NCBI RefSeq assembly: GCF_002086815.1
Contig: NZ_MVID01000037.1
Coordinates: forward strand, 1-54,159
Length of the DNA stretch: 54,159 bases
Source: Mycolicibacterium parafortuitum
Lineage (GTDB): Bacteria; Actinomycetota; Actinomycetes; Mycobacteriales; Mycobacteriaceae
Direction: 5' to 3'
Positions 16,267 to 25,315 of this stretch are shown piece by piece. The notes under the pieces are model-generated. The model was given only the letters and a program-made list of their open reading frames with translations. It searched no databases and was not told where the DNA came from. Position numbers and translations under genes: made by a program. How positions within the stretch are numbered: the first letter of the stretch is position 1; each line of letters begins with the position of its first letter.

Positions 16267-17097
16267 ATGAGTGAGGCGGACCGCTCCGCCCACCTGATCG
16301 GGCCTGCGGAGTTGCAGTCGTGGCTTGCCGACCGGCCCGAGACGGTTGTGCTCGACGTCCGGCACGTGATGCCTGCCGACCACGCCGACCGCGACGCCTA
16401 CCTCGCCGGGCACCTGCCCGGTGCGCAGTTCGTCGACGTCGACGCCGATCTGGCCGGCGCGAGCACCGGCCGCAACGGCAAGCGGCCGCTGCCCGGCGCC
16501 GCCGAGTTCGAGAAGACGGTGCGGCAGTGGGGCATCGGCGCCGATACCCCGGTCGTCGTCTACGGCGCGCCGCGCTCCCCCGCCCCGGCGCGGGCGTGGT
16601 GGCTGTTGACGTGGGCGGGCGTGGCCGGCGTGCGCCTGCTCGACGGTGGCGTCGCCGCATGGCCCGGCGAACTGCAGACGGGTCCGGTGGACGCGCCGGT
16701 GGAAGGTGACTTCGTCATCCGCCCCGGCGGGTTGCCGGTCGTCGAGGTCGGCGACGTGCCGTCGTTCGCCGAACGCGGCTTGCTGCTCGACGCGCGGCCC
16801 GCGGCGAAGTTCTCCCATCCGACCGACCCGGGCGCCGGGCACATCCCCGGCGCGCGCAATGTCCCGGTGGCCGAATTCTTCGACGCCGCAGGGTTTCTGC
16901 TCCCCGACGACCAGTTGCGGGAGCATTTCGCCGCGCTCGGCATCCCGGCCGGGGCCGAACCCGCGGCCTACTGTGGCACCGGGGTGGCCGCCGCGCTCGA
17001 GGTGTTCGTGCTGTCGGTTCTGGGGGTTCGGGCGCGTCTCTACGTCGGGTCCGCGTCGGAGTGGAGCGCCGATCCGTCCCGTGTGCTCGTTCGGTGA
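16267..17097 (+). CDS. 3-mercaptopyruvate/thiosulfate sulfurtransferase (SseA-like)
   Basis: A 276-aa tandem rhodanese. The catalytic loop is AYCGTGVAA with Cys236, closer to the CGSGVTA loop of 3-mercaptopyruvate sulfurtransferases than to thiosulfate enzymes. The first domain shows HLIGPAELQSWLADRPETVV and the linker AGHLPGAQFVDVD. AGGGAG precedes the ATG. It differs clearly from the divergent rhodanese, so the pair is not a simple duplication. The MFS gene overlaps its stop by 4 nt (GTGA), so export and sulfur transfer may be linked. Confidence 0.92.
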   Translation: MSEADRSAHLIGPAELQSWLADRPETVVLDVRHVMPADHADRDAYLAGHLPGAQFVDVDADLAGASTGRNGKRPLPGAAEFEKTVRQWGIGADTPVVVYGAPRSPAPARAWWLLTWAGVAGVRLLDGGVAAWPGELQTGPVDAPVEGDFVIRPGGLPVVEVGDVPSFAERGLLLDARPAAKFSHPTDPGAGHIPGARNVPVAEFFDAAGFLLPDDQLREHFAALGIPAGAEPAAYCGTGVAAALEVFVLSVLGVRARLYVGSASEWSADPSRVLVR

Positions 17098-18392
17098 CGC
17101 CGCCCACCGAACGTAAGCGCCGCCTGCTTCTCGACGTCACACCGTTTCGGACCAGCCGCGCGTTCACCCGGCTGTGGATCGGCACGGCGCTGGGCAGCAT
17201 CGGGCAGGAGATGACGGTGGTCACCGTCGCGCTGCAGGTCTACGCGATCACGTCCTCGACGTTCGCGGTGTCGTTGATCGCCGGTATCGGCCTGGGCCCG
17301 ATCATCATCACCGGTCTCTACGGCGGCACCCTGGCCGACCGCTTCGACCGGCGCCGCGTCGCGTGGATCGCGTCGGTGATCTCGTGGATCGCGATCGCGG
17401 TGCTGGCGGTGCATGCGCTGTTGGGCGGCACCTCACTGTGGCTGCTGTATGCCGCCGCGACGGTCAATGCGGCCGCGGGCACCGTCGGCGGCATTACCCG
17501 CCGGGCCGTCATCCCGCGGCTGCTGCCGGCTCATCTGCTACCCGCGGCCGGCGCGCTGAACGGGATCAACCTCGGGCTGATGGCGACCGTCGGCCCGATG
17601 CTGGCCGCCGGTGCGGTCAACGTCGGCGGCTTCCACACCGCCTACCTGATCGACGTGGTGCTGCACTGTGCGGCGTTCCTCGGCGTGTTCACGCTGCCCG
17701 CGTTGCGGCCTGTCGAAGCGACACAGGCGAATCCGGTGCGCGCGGTCCTCGACGGCGCCGCGTTCCTGCGGCGCGCCCGCAACGTGCGGTTCAGCCTGAC
17801 CCTCGATGCGATCGCGATGGCGCTGGCGCAGCCGCGGGTGCTGTTCCCGGCGCTGGGCGCGGTGACGATGGGCGGCGGGGTCACCACGGTCGGTGTGCTG
17901 TCGGCGGCCGGTGCGGCCGGGTCGGCGCTGCTGGCGTTCTTCTCCGGCTGGACGGGCTCGATCCGCAGGCAGGGGCAGGCGATCCTGATCGTCACCTACA
18001 TCTACGCGGTGATGGTCGTGCTGGCGGGCGTCGTGGTCACCGTCGCGGCGCTGCGTCCGCATCCCGACGGCACCAACGTCGCCGCGATCGCCGCGCTGGC
18101 GGTGGTGCTGGCGATCGCCGGCGCGGTCGACAACGTCGGCGCGATCTTCCGGATGGCGATGCTGCAGGCCGCGGTGCCCGACCATATCCGCGGCCGGGTG
18201 CAGAGCATGTACACGCTGATCGTCACCGGCGGGCCGCGTCTCGGCGACGTCGTCACCGGAGCGGTGGCGAGCGCGTTCTTCATCTGGAGCCCGCTGCTGG
18301 CCGGGGGTCTGCTGATGATCGTCGCGATCTGGGTGCTGGCCCGGCGCACCCCGACGTTCCGGGATTACGACAGCGACAACCCGACGCCGTAG
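17094..18392 (+). CDS. MFS transporter (EntS-like)
   Basis: A 432-aa integral membrane protein of the major facilitator superfamily, with about 12 hydrophobic segments. It is most like the EntS/MFS_3 exporter group (RLWIGTALGSIGQEMTVVTV, GGTLADRFDRRRVAWIASV, RRAVIPRLLPAHLLPAAGAL, VPDHIRGRVQSMYTLIVTGG). The GTG at 17094 overlaps the stop of the sulfurtransferase gene; the open frame begins earlier at 17061 but inside that gene. Cargo is unknown; context suggests a sulfur-containing or toxic by-product (inference). Confidence 0.88.
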   Translation: MTPPTERKRRLLLDVTPFRTSRAFTRLWIGTALGSIGQEMTVVTVALQVYAITSSTFAVSLIAGIGLGPIIITGLYGGTLADRFDRRRVAWIASVISWIAIAVLAVHALLGGTSLWLLYAAATVNAAAGTVGGITRRAVIPRLLPAHLLPAAGALNGINLGLMATVGPMLAAGAVNVGGFHTAYLIDVVLHCAAFLGVFTLPALRPVEATQANPVRAVLDGAAFLRRARNVRFSLTLDAIAMALAQPRVLFPALGAVTMGGGVTTVGVLSAAGAAGSALLAFFSGWTGSIRRQGQAILIVTYIYAVMVVLAGVVVTVAALRPHPDGTNVAAIAALAVVLAIAGAVDNVGAIFRMAMLQAAVPDHIRGRVQSMYTLIVTGGPRLGDVVTGAVASAFFIWSPLLAGGLLMIVAIWVLARRTPTFRDYDSDNPTP

Positions 18393-18395
18393 CTC

Positions 18396-18438
18396 TTCGC
18401 GAACCGCAGCTTTCGCGAACCGTAGGGCTTCGCGAACC
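18396..18438. repeat. three copies of TTCGCGAACC
   Basis: TTCGCGAACC occurs at 18396-18405, 18412-18421 and 18429-18438, with 16- and 17-nt spacing. Each copy contains the palindrome TTCGCGAA. They fill most of the 73-nt gap between the MFS gene and the TVP38-family gene, 28-70 nt before the ATG at 18466. They may be operator sites or slippage repeats. Confidence 0.7.
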
Positions 18439-18465
18439 CGTCGGTAGGGCAGGATTGCGCTCGAC

Positions 18466-19197
18466 ATGTCTGAGCCCACCGGCGTCCCGGAACCCTCGAA
18501 GCGGCGTGCGCTGGCACGGTTGGCGCTGGTCGTCGGGGTGCTCGGGCTGTTGTTCTACCTCAGCGCCGTCGCGCGGGTCATCGATGTGGAGGCCGCGCGC
18601 GATGTCATCGAGTCGACCGGACCGCTGGCCCCGCTGACCTACGTGGTGGTCTCGGCGGTGCTGGGCGCACTGCTGGTGCCCGGTCCGCTACTCGCGGCGG
18701 GCAGCGGGTTTCTGTTCGGCCCGGTGCTGGGCACGTTCGTGACGCTCGGGGCGACGGTCGGCAACGCACTGATCTCCGCGTTCATCGGCAGGCGCGCGGG
18801 CAGGCAGAGCGCGCGGACACTGCTGGGCGCCGAGCGCTCGGATCGCCTCGACCGGCTCATCGACCGCGGCGGGTTGTGGGCGGTCGTCGGGCAGCGGTTC
18901 GTGCCGGGGATCTCCGACTCGCTGGCGTCCTACGCGTTCGGCGCGTTCGGTGTCCCGCTGTGGCAGATGGCCGTGGGTGCGTTCATCGGGTCCATGCCGC
19001 GCGCGTTCGTGTACACCGTGGTGGGCTCGTCGATCGGGGAGTTCTCCGCACCGCTGGCGGTCACGGCCGCGGTGGTGTGGTGCGTGACGGCGGTGGCCGG
19101 CGCGTTCGCTGCGCACCGCGGCTGGCGCCGGTGGCGGGCCGGGCGCGACCACCCGGAGCGCACTGACACCGGAGATGACCACCGGTCGCAAATCTAG
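18466..19197 (+). CDS. TVP38/TMEM64 family membrane protein
   Basis: A 243-aa membrane protein of the TVP38/TMEM64 (DedA-related, SNARE-associated Golgi fold) family. A first helix (LALVVGVLGLLFYLSAV) is followed by the typical LVPGPLLAAGSGFLFGPVLG and FIGRRAGRQSARTLLG, then GQRFVPGISDSLASYAFG and membrane segments to the C-terminus. Family members are implicated in membrane lipid scrambling or homeostasis; no specific role can be assigned. The ATG is the first in frame after the repeat-filled gap. It stands alone before the subtilase gene. Confidence 0.9.
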   Translation: MSEPTGVPEPSKRRALARLALVVGVLGLLFYLSAVARVIDVEAARDVIESTGPLAPLTYVVVSAVLGALLVPGPLLAAGSGFLFGPVLGTFVTLGATVGNALISAFIGRRAGRQSARTLLGAERSDRLDRLIDRGGLWAVVGQRFVPGISDSLASYAFGAFGVPLWQMAVGAFIGSMPRAFVYTVVGSSIGEFSAPLAVTAAVVWCVTAVAGAFAAHRGWRRWRAGRDHPERTDTGDDHRSQI

Positions 19198-19278
19198 GTA
19201 GCGCACTACGGTGGCGGCGGTTGACCGGCGGTGCGAGCGTCGCGGGACGGACATCCCCCGTGAAAGGTCACCCCGGTC

Positions 19279-21822
19279 ATGGTCTCGCTCCCCCACCAGA
19301 TCCCGGACGAGGTCGTGCGTCCGTACTCGTTTGCCGCGAAGGCGGCCCATCAGCGGTCGGTGAGCGGCCGCAGGCGCGCGGGCGCGGTGCACGTCGAGGG
19401 CGGCGGGTCGGCACCGGAACTGTTCGTCGAGAACGAGTTGCTGGTCAGCTCCGACTACCCCGACGGTGTCGAATACCTGGTGCGCGAGCTGGGCGGGACG
19501 CGGGTACCGGACCGCCCGCTGCCGCACCCGCCCGCCGAGCTGGGCCGTCCGCGCCGGTCCCGCCCGGCGGACGGGGTGGCGACGCGCAGCGTCAAGGTCG
19601 TGTTCCGCGAGCCCCCGCAGGTTCCGGACGCGGCCGCGGCGCTGGAGCAGATCGCGCCGGCATCCGGGCGCTTGACGTTCTCGTCCCCGATGGCCGCGGC
19701 CGTCGCCGCCGCGGCCGCGTCGCTGGAGGTGCCCCAGGGGTCGGTCGGGCTGAACCGGATGACCGACGTGTCCTCCGCGCTGCCGCGCGACCCGGGGCAG
19801 CGGAGCATGTTCGGGGGTCGCTCACGTGTCGCCGACGCGGGCCAGCTCGTGGACTCCTACCGGCTCGCCGGGTGTGACCCCGCGTTCACGACGCTGGCGA
19901 TCATGGATCGCGGCTTCCGGGTCGCCGCGTCCGACGCCGGCGTGCTGGCGGTCAACGCCGCCGACGACAGCCGCGACATCGGCGGACGCGACGAGAACGG
20001 CGGCTGGCACGGCCACCACATCGCCGGTGTCGCGGCCTCGGGCGGTTCGGTGGCCCGGCCGCTGCTGATGCGGTTCGACGACATCGCGTCGGTGATGCGT
20101 GGAATCCGGGTCTGTGCCGCATGGGGTGTGGATGTGGTGAACATGAGCTTCACGGTCACCACCAGCGAGTGGTCGGAGTTCTGGTCGTTCCCGGACACCG
20201 ACTGGGTCAACACGTTCCGCTTCGCCGAACGCAGCGGCGTCGTGGTGGTCGTCGCGGCGGGCAACGACGGCCGCAAACTCCCCGACGCGCGGGTCCGGCC
20301 TGCCACCCGCACCCCGGGCGTCATCACCGTCGGCGCGCTGGACTCCGATGACGAATCCGCCGCCCAGTGGTCGAATCACGGTTCCTCCGTGTCCATCTGG
20401 GCCCCGGGCACCGGGGTCCCGGTGGGCCTCGACGGGGACTCGCCGCGCGGGGCGACGGCCGACGGCACCTCGTTCTCGGCGCCGCTGGTGGCAGCGACCG
20501 CGGCGATGATGCGCGCGGTGGCGCCCGAGCTGTCGAACACCGAGGTGCGCACGCTGCTGCTGCGCACCGGGTGGCGCGGGCACGGCCGGGTCGGCACGGG
20601 ACTCGACGCCTACGCCGCGGTCGAGGCCGCACTCGCCGCGCAGCTGCCCGCCCCGTCGGACGCAGGCGCCACCGCGTCCTCGGCGCGCCCGCTGGCGCAG
20701 ATCCGCCCGGGTGTCTTTGCCCCACAGCCGGATACGTACTCGATTGCGCGAAGTGACCGCGGCGTCGACCACTGGTCGTTCTCGCTCGACGACTACAGCG
20801 CGGTGGCGATCACCGTTAACTTCCACGCCCGCATCGCCGATCTGGAGCTGGACCTGCTGGACTCCTGCGGGCACCGCGTCGACTTCGACGGCGCCGACAG
20901 GCTGGCGGTCATCCGGGGCGACGGTGCCCTCCGGGCGTCCGGGGTGATCCCGCAGGGCGACTACGTGATCCGGGTCTCGGCGCGTGGGTCGGCGGCCTAC
21001 CGCCTGGAGGTGTCGCACACCGCGGTCCCGCTGCGCTCCGACCGGTTCGAGTCGAACAACACCTTCGACGACGCCACCGTGCTGCGGTTCGCCCGCGGCC
21101 CGCTGGACCTGTCCGTCGGGCACGGGCCCGGCACCTTCGGCCTCACGCTGCACCGGCGGGTGGTGGTCGCCCCCGTCTTCCCGAACACCGCCACGTCGGT
21201 GGTCGACAGCGACCACTTCCAGTTCCACGTTCCCGCGCACGACGGCAAGCGCATCCCGACGGTGACCATCGCGTCCGACAAGCCGCTGACCGCGGCCCTG
21301 TTCGACGAGTTCCAGCGGCCGATCCAGGTACACGAGGTCACGACCGCCGTCACCCTGACCCCGCCGGAGCGGACGCACTGTTACCTGAAGATCTCCGGCA
21401 CCGAGCAGACCCGCTACCGGCTCGGGCTGCGCATGATGGCCGATCCGCGGGTCGTCGTCGCCGACCTGCCCGCCTACGAGGTGCTGCCGCCGTGGTGGGT
21501 CGACAGCGGGCCGCTGCCGTTCCCGGAACCGTTGGTGCACTTCGGTGTCGAGTTGGTCACCGAGCCCGACCCCGCGGGCACCGTGATCGGGGAGTCCGTC
21601 TCGGTCGGCGCCGCGACGGCGGCCGACCTGCCCGTCACCGCCGAACTGCTGCACCGTGACGGGCGGGTGGTCGGCGTCGGTGAGCAGAACGGGTTCGGCC
21701 GCATCGATATCGCCACCGACGGGCTGCTGCCGGGCATGTACGCGGTGCGCCTCACCCGCCCTGCCGATATCGCCATCAACGGCCTGCGCCTGCTCGCCCC
21801 GGTGGTCCGCCGCGGCGGGTAG
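19279..21822 (+). CDS. subtilisin-family (S8) serine protease, large multidomain form
   Basis: An 847-aa protease. All catalytic residues are present: Asp210 (LAIMDRGF), His244 (WHGHHIAGVAA), oxyanion Asn329 (AAGND) and Ser398 (DGTSFSAPL). The first 195 residues are charged and Ala-rich and could be a propeptide; no signal peptide or membrane helix is visible, unlike the mycosins. Beyond residue 450 lie beta-rich segments resembling pre-peptidase C-terminal/P-type domains (DHWSFSLDDYSAVAITVNF; a second such block near 630), then a C-terminal beta-rich module. Function and location are unclear. It is followed after 14 nt by the helicase gene. Confidence 0.9.
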   Translation: MVSLPHQIPDEVVRPYSFAAKAAHQRSVSGRRRAGAVHVEGGGSAPELFVENELLVSSDYPDGVEYLVRELGGTRVPDRPLPHPPAELGRPRRSRPADGVATRSVKVVFREPPQVPDAAAALEQIAPASGRLTFSSPMAAAVAAAAASLEVPQGSVGLNRMTDVSSALPRDPGQRSMFGGRSRVADAGQLVDSYRLAGCDPAFTTLAIMDRGFRVAASDAGVLAVNAADDSRDIGGRDENGGWHGHHIAGVAASGGSVARPLLMRFDDIASVMRGIRVCAAWGVDVVNMSFTVTTSEWSEFWSFPDTDWVNTFRFAERSGVVVVVAAGNDGRKLPDARVRPATRTPGVITVGALDSDDESAAQWSNHGSSVSIWAPGTGVPVGLDGDSPRGATADGTSFSAPLVAATAAMMRAVAPELSNTEVRTLLLRTGWRGHGRVGTGLDAYAAVEAALAAQLPAPSDAGATASSARPLAQIRPGVFAPQPDTYSIARSDRGVDHWSFSLDDYSAVAITVNFHARIADLELDLLDSCGHRVDFDGADRLAVIRGDGALRASGVIPQGDYVIRVSARGSAAYRLEVSHTAVPLRSDRFESNNTFDDATVLRFARGPLDLSVGHGPGTFGLTLHRRVVVAPVFPNTATSVVDSDHFQFHVPAHDGKRIPTVTIASDKPLTAALFDEFQRPIQVHEVTTAVTLTPPERTHCYLKISGTEQTRYRLGLRMMADPRVVVADLPAYEVLPPWWVDSGPLPFPEPLVHFGVELVTEPDPAGTVIGESVSVGAATAADLPVTAELLHRDGRVVGVGEQNGFGRIDIATDGLLPGMYAVRLTRPADIAINGLRLLAPVVRRGG

Positions 21823-21836
21823 GTAGATTGGCGGCC

Positions 21837-24170
21837 ATGCCGATCGTCCTCACCGAGGAGTTCCGGGAGGCATTGGCTCTGCTGGAGCACGGCAGCCATG
21901 TGTTCCTCACCGGTAAGGCGGGCACCGGCAAGTCCACGCTGATCCGCCGCTTCATCGCCGACACCGACCGCAACGTGGTCGTCGTCGCGCCGACCGGCAT
22001 CGCCGCGCTGAACGTCGACGGCTACACGGTCCACCGAATGTTCGGGTTCCGCTCGACCACCACGCTCGACGACATCCGCCGCGGCGAGTACCGGCCGGGC
22101 CGGTTCGCCAAGACGCTCGCGGCGCTGCAGACGCTGATCATCGACGAGGCCTCGATGGTGCGCGCCGACGTGTTCGACATGGTGGCCGCCGCGCTGGAGC
22201 GGTTCGGGCCGGCGCCGGGCACCCCGTTCGGTGGGGTGCAGATCGTGCTGGTCGGCGATCTGTACCAGCTGCCACCGGTGGTGCGTGAGGACGAGGTCGC
22301 GTACTTCTCGACGGTCTATGACACCCCGTATTTCTTCTCGGCGAAATCGTTCCGCCGCGAGGACTTCCCGACGGTGTCGTTGACGACGGTGTTCCGGCAG
22401 CTCGGCGATGACCGGATGACGGCCATTCTCAACGAGATTCGCGAAGGGGTCCTGCTCGGGCACGCGCAGGAACAGCTCAACGCCCGCGCCGACAAGGACT
22501 TCGTACCGCCCGACGACGAGTTCTGGTTGACGCTGGCCCCGACGAACCGGCTGGTCACCGCGCGCAACCGGCAGCAGCTGGAACGACTGCCCGGCGATGA
22601 GATGGTGCACCACGCGAAGGCATCCGGCGACCTGGCGATGTTCGAGGCGCCGGTGGAGGAGACGCTGCGGTTCAAGGTCGGCGCGCAGGTGATGATGCTC
22701 AACAACGACCAGGGCAATCGCTGGGTCAACGGCACCGTCGGGCGCGTCGCCGGGGTCGGCTACGACCGCTACGGCGCGGTCGTCGACGTCGAATTCCCGG
22801 ACGGCACCACCGCGGAGGTGTCTCCGTTCACCTGGGAGGTGACCCGCCCGGTCGCCTCGGGTGCGTCGCTGAGCCGCGAGGTCGTCGGCACCTACACCCA
22901 GTTGCCGTTCAAGTTGGCGTGGGCGATCACGATCCACAAGAGCCAGGGGCAGACGCTGGAGCGGGTGGTCGTCGACCTGACCGGCGGGATGTTCTCGACC
23001 GGGCAACTCTATGTGGCGTTGAGCCGGTGCACGTCGCTGTCGGGGCTGGTGCTCAAACGCCCTGTGCTGCCCAAGGATCTGAAGACCGACCGGCGCATCG
23101 TGCGCTATCTGCGGTCGTCGGCGGGTGATGCCGGGACGCGGCGGTACTGCGCGATCGGGATGCTGACCGTGGGCGACGAGGGCCGGATGTCGCGGCCGCG
23201 GCCGGTGGAGCTGGCGGTGGCGTTCGACGACGGCACCGCGGTCACCACGCTGGTGAACCCGCAGCGGGACCTGGCCGACGCGCGCGCCGCGTACGGCATC
23301 ACGGTGTCCGATGTGTTGCTGGCGCCGACGCTGCGCGAAGCGTGGGCGGTGATCGCGCCGATGCTGGCGGGTTGCACCCCCGTCGGGGCCGGGGTGGACG
23401 AGCAGCTCGGCCTGCTCGACTTCGAGCTCAAGCGGCTGGGTTTCGTGACGGCGATGCCGATCGGTGTCGAGCTGCGCGGGGTGCGGGTGACGGGGCGCAC
23501 CGCGCTGGAGCGGGCGCGGGCCGCGCTGGCGGCGCATCGGGACACCGGGGCTGCCGACGGGTCGTCGGCGTTCGACGATCCCGAGTCCGCCGAGGTGTCA
23601 GGCCTTCTGGTGAGCCGGGACTCGTCGGTGCCGACGCCGGTCGCCGATCATCTGCCGGCACTGTCGGCGCTGCTGCGGATCAGCCGCGACGTCGGCGCCG
23701 TGCTCCTGGGCCGGGAGGCACCCGCCCGGGAGGATGTGACCGGGTGGGAGGGCGGTGCCCGGCGCTCGGTGGCCGATCAGCTGCGCGCCGCGGCGGAGCG
23801 GGTGCAGCTCACCGACGAGGTGATCGCCCGATTGCGCGCCGCCGAGGACCTGCTCGGCGTCGACATCCTGACCGGTGCCGAACTGCTGGTCCAGCACGAC
23901 GTCGGCGAGGTGCTGACCGACGGCGCCCGGATCTGCTTCACCGGCACCGCGCAGGATCCGGCCGGGCGGGTGGTCGAGCGCGACGAGATGGAGCGCCTGG
24001 CGCTCGCGGCGGGCCTGACCCCGGTGAAGTCGGTGACCAAGACCCGCTGCGACGTGCTCGTCACCGCCGAGGCAGGCACGCAGTCGGGTAAGGCCCGCAA
24101 AGCGCTCGAGTACGGCAAGCCGGTGCTGTGCGCCGACGACTTCTTCGGCTGGCTCGCCACCCGCGGCTGA
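21837..24170 (+). CDS. Pif1-like SF1 helicase with degenerate DnaQ-like segment and C-terminal BRCT domain
   Basis: A 777-aa DNA helicase. Walker A is GKAGTGKST (residues 26-34), Walker B TLIIDEASMV, followed by VGDLYQLPPVV (motif III), and TIHKSQGQTL plus YVALSRCTSLSGL as the UvrD-C2-like end near residue 400. Residues about 455-545 look like a DEDD exonuclease (VNPQRDL...YGITVSDVL...LDFELKRLGF) without the expected DxE motif. The C-terminal 85 residues are a BRCT domain (ICFTGTAQDPAGRVVERDEM). The start is the ATG at 21837; a TTG at 21828 is possible. It probably acts in DNA repair or structure resolution. Confidence 0.88.
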   Translation: MPIVLTEEFREALALLEHGSHVFLTGKAGTGKSTLIRRFIADTDRNVVVVAPTGIAALNVDGYTVHRMFGFRSTTTLDDIRRGEYRPGRFAKTLAALQTLIIDEASMVRADVFDMVAAALERFGPAPGTPFGGVQIVLVGDLYQLPPVVREDEVAYFSTVYDTPYFFSAKSFRREDFPTVSLTTVFRQLGDDRMTAILNEIREGVLLGHAQEQLNARADKDFVPPDDEFWLTLAPTNRLVTARNRQQLERLPGDEMVHHAKASGDLAMFEAPVEETLRFKVGAQVMMLNNDQGNRWVNGTVGRVAGVGYDRYGAVVDVEFPDGTTAEVSPFTWEVTRPVASGASLSREVVGTYTQLPFKLAWAITIHKSQGQTLERVVVDLTGGMFSTGQLYVALSRCTSLSGLVLKRPVLPKDLKTDRRIVRYLRSSAGDAGTRRYCAIGMLTVGDEGRMSRPRPVELAVAFDDGTAVTTLVNPQRDLADARAAYGITVSDVLLAPTLREAWAVIAPMLAGCTPVGAGVDEQLGLLDFELKRLGFVTAMPIGVELRGVRVTGRTALERARAALAAHRDTGAADGSSAFDDPESAEVSGLLVSRDSSVPTPVADHLPALSALLRISRDVGAVLLGREAPAREDVTGWEGGARRSVADQLRAAAERVQLTDEVIARLRAAEDLLGVDILTGAELLVQHDVGEVLTDGARICFTGTAQDPAGRVVERDEMERLALAAGLTPVKSVTKTRCDVLVTAEAGTQSGKARKALEYGKPVLCADDFFGWLATRG

Positions 24171-24250
24171 GTTTCGCCGAACTGGGATTCCCGGTCGCGA
24201 TCTCGGCGTCGATCACAGCCCTCAGCCGAGGTTCAGCGAGCGGTGCCATC

Positions 24251-25294
24251 ATGGGACGAGTGTCCGCCTCACCGCCCTCGACAGCCTCCGCCGCCTTTGC
24301 CTCGGACAATGCCGCGCCCGCGCACCCGGCGGTGCTCGACGCCCTGCGGCGTGTCAACGACGGCCCCGCCCCGTCCTACGGCGACGACCCGGTGACCGCG
24401 CAGGCCGCCGACGCGGTCCGGGCCGCGTTCGACTCGCCCGAGGCTGACGTGCTGTTCGCGTTCACCGGCACCGCGGCCAACACCATCGCACTGGCTGCGG
24501 CGGCCCGGCCGTGGCATGAGATCTACTGCAGCGACGTCGCGCATGTGCTCCTCGACGAGGCCGGCGGCCCGGTGCGGCTGTCGGGCGCGCAGCTGACGCG
24601 GCTGCCGAGCGTCGACGGGCTGATCGCGCCGGAGGACCTGGAGCGCCGGGTGCTGGGCCGCGGCGCGGTGCACCATTCGAGGCCGCGCATCGTGTCGATC
24701 ACGCAGTCCACGGAGAACGGCCGGGTGTGGACGGCGCAGGCGGTCAAGGAGTTCGTCGAACGTGCTCACGAGCTGGGTCTGCTGGTCCACGTCGACGGTG
24801 CCCGGATCGCCAACGCCGTTGTGTCACTGGATGTGCCGCCCGCCGAGGCGATCGCCGACGCCGACATCGTCAGTGTCGGCGGCACCAAGAACGGTCTGCT
24901 GTTCGGCGACGCCGTCCTGGTGCGCCGCCCGCAGGAGTTCGACGGTATCCACTGGGTGCAGAAGCAGATCGGCCAGCTGGCCAGCAAGCACCGGTTCATC
25001 GCCGCACAGTTCGTCGCGCTGTTCAGCGACGACCTGTGGCTGCGCAACGCCGCGAACGCCAATGCGATGGCGCAGCGCCTTGTCACCGGTCTGCAGTCGC
25101 TGGGGTTGCCGTTGGCGTCTCCGGCCGAGTCGAACGAGGTGTTCGTCCGGCTCGCCCCTGACCTGCACCGCCGCCTGTCGGAGTCCTACGTCGTGCACCA
25201 ACCCGACCACGGCGAGCCGGTGGTCCGGTTCGTCACGTCGTGGGCTACCAGCGAGGGCGACGTCGACGCCGCCCTAGCCGCGCTGGCAAGGTAG
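24251..25294 (+). CDS. low-specificity L-threonine aldolase family protein
   Basis: A 347-aa PLP enzyme of fold type I. The family opens with FASDNAAPAHPAVLDAL and carries YGDDP, HVLLDEAGG, HVDGARIANA and the Schiff-base lysine Lys213 in GGTKNGLLFGDA. Threonine aldolases cleave L-threonine or allo-threonine to glycine and acetaldehyde. The ATG at 24251 is chosen; a GTG at 24260 is also possible. The gene stands alone, 80 nt after the helicase gene, and converges with the next gene across 21 nt. Confidence 0.9.
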   Translation: MGRVSASPPSTASAAFASDNAAPAHPAVLDALRRVNDGPAPSYGDDPVTAQAADAVRAAFDSPEADVLFAFTGTAANTIALAAAARPWHEIYCSDVAHVLLDEAGGPVRLSGAQLTRLPSVDGLIAPEDLERRVLGRGAVHHSRPRIVSITQSTENGRVWTAQAVKEFVERAHELGLLVHVDGARIANAVVSLDVPPAEAIADADIVSVGGTKNGLLFGDAVLVRRPQEFDGIHWVQKQIGQLASKHRFIAAQFVALFSDDLWLRNAANANAMAQRLVTGLQSLGLPLASPAESNEVFVRLAPDLHRRLSESYVVHQPDHGEPVVRFVTSWATSEGDVDAALAALAR

Positions 25295-25315
25295 GTCGGG
25301 TCGCCCACGGCCCGC

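Noticed and set aside
21474..23537. 687-codon minus-strand open frame opposite the helicase
   Set aside because: It is antisense to the helicase, with low-complexity Arg/His-rich sequence and no domain.
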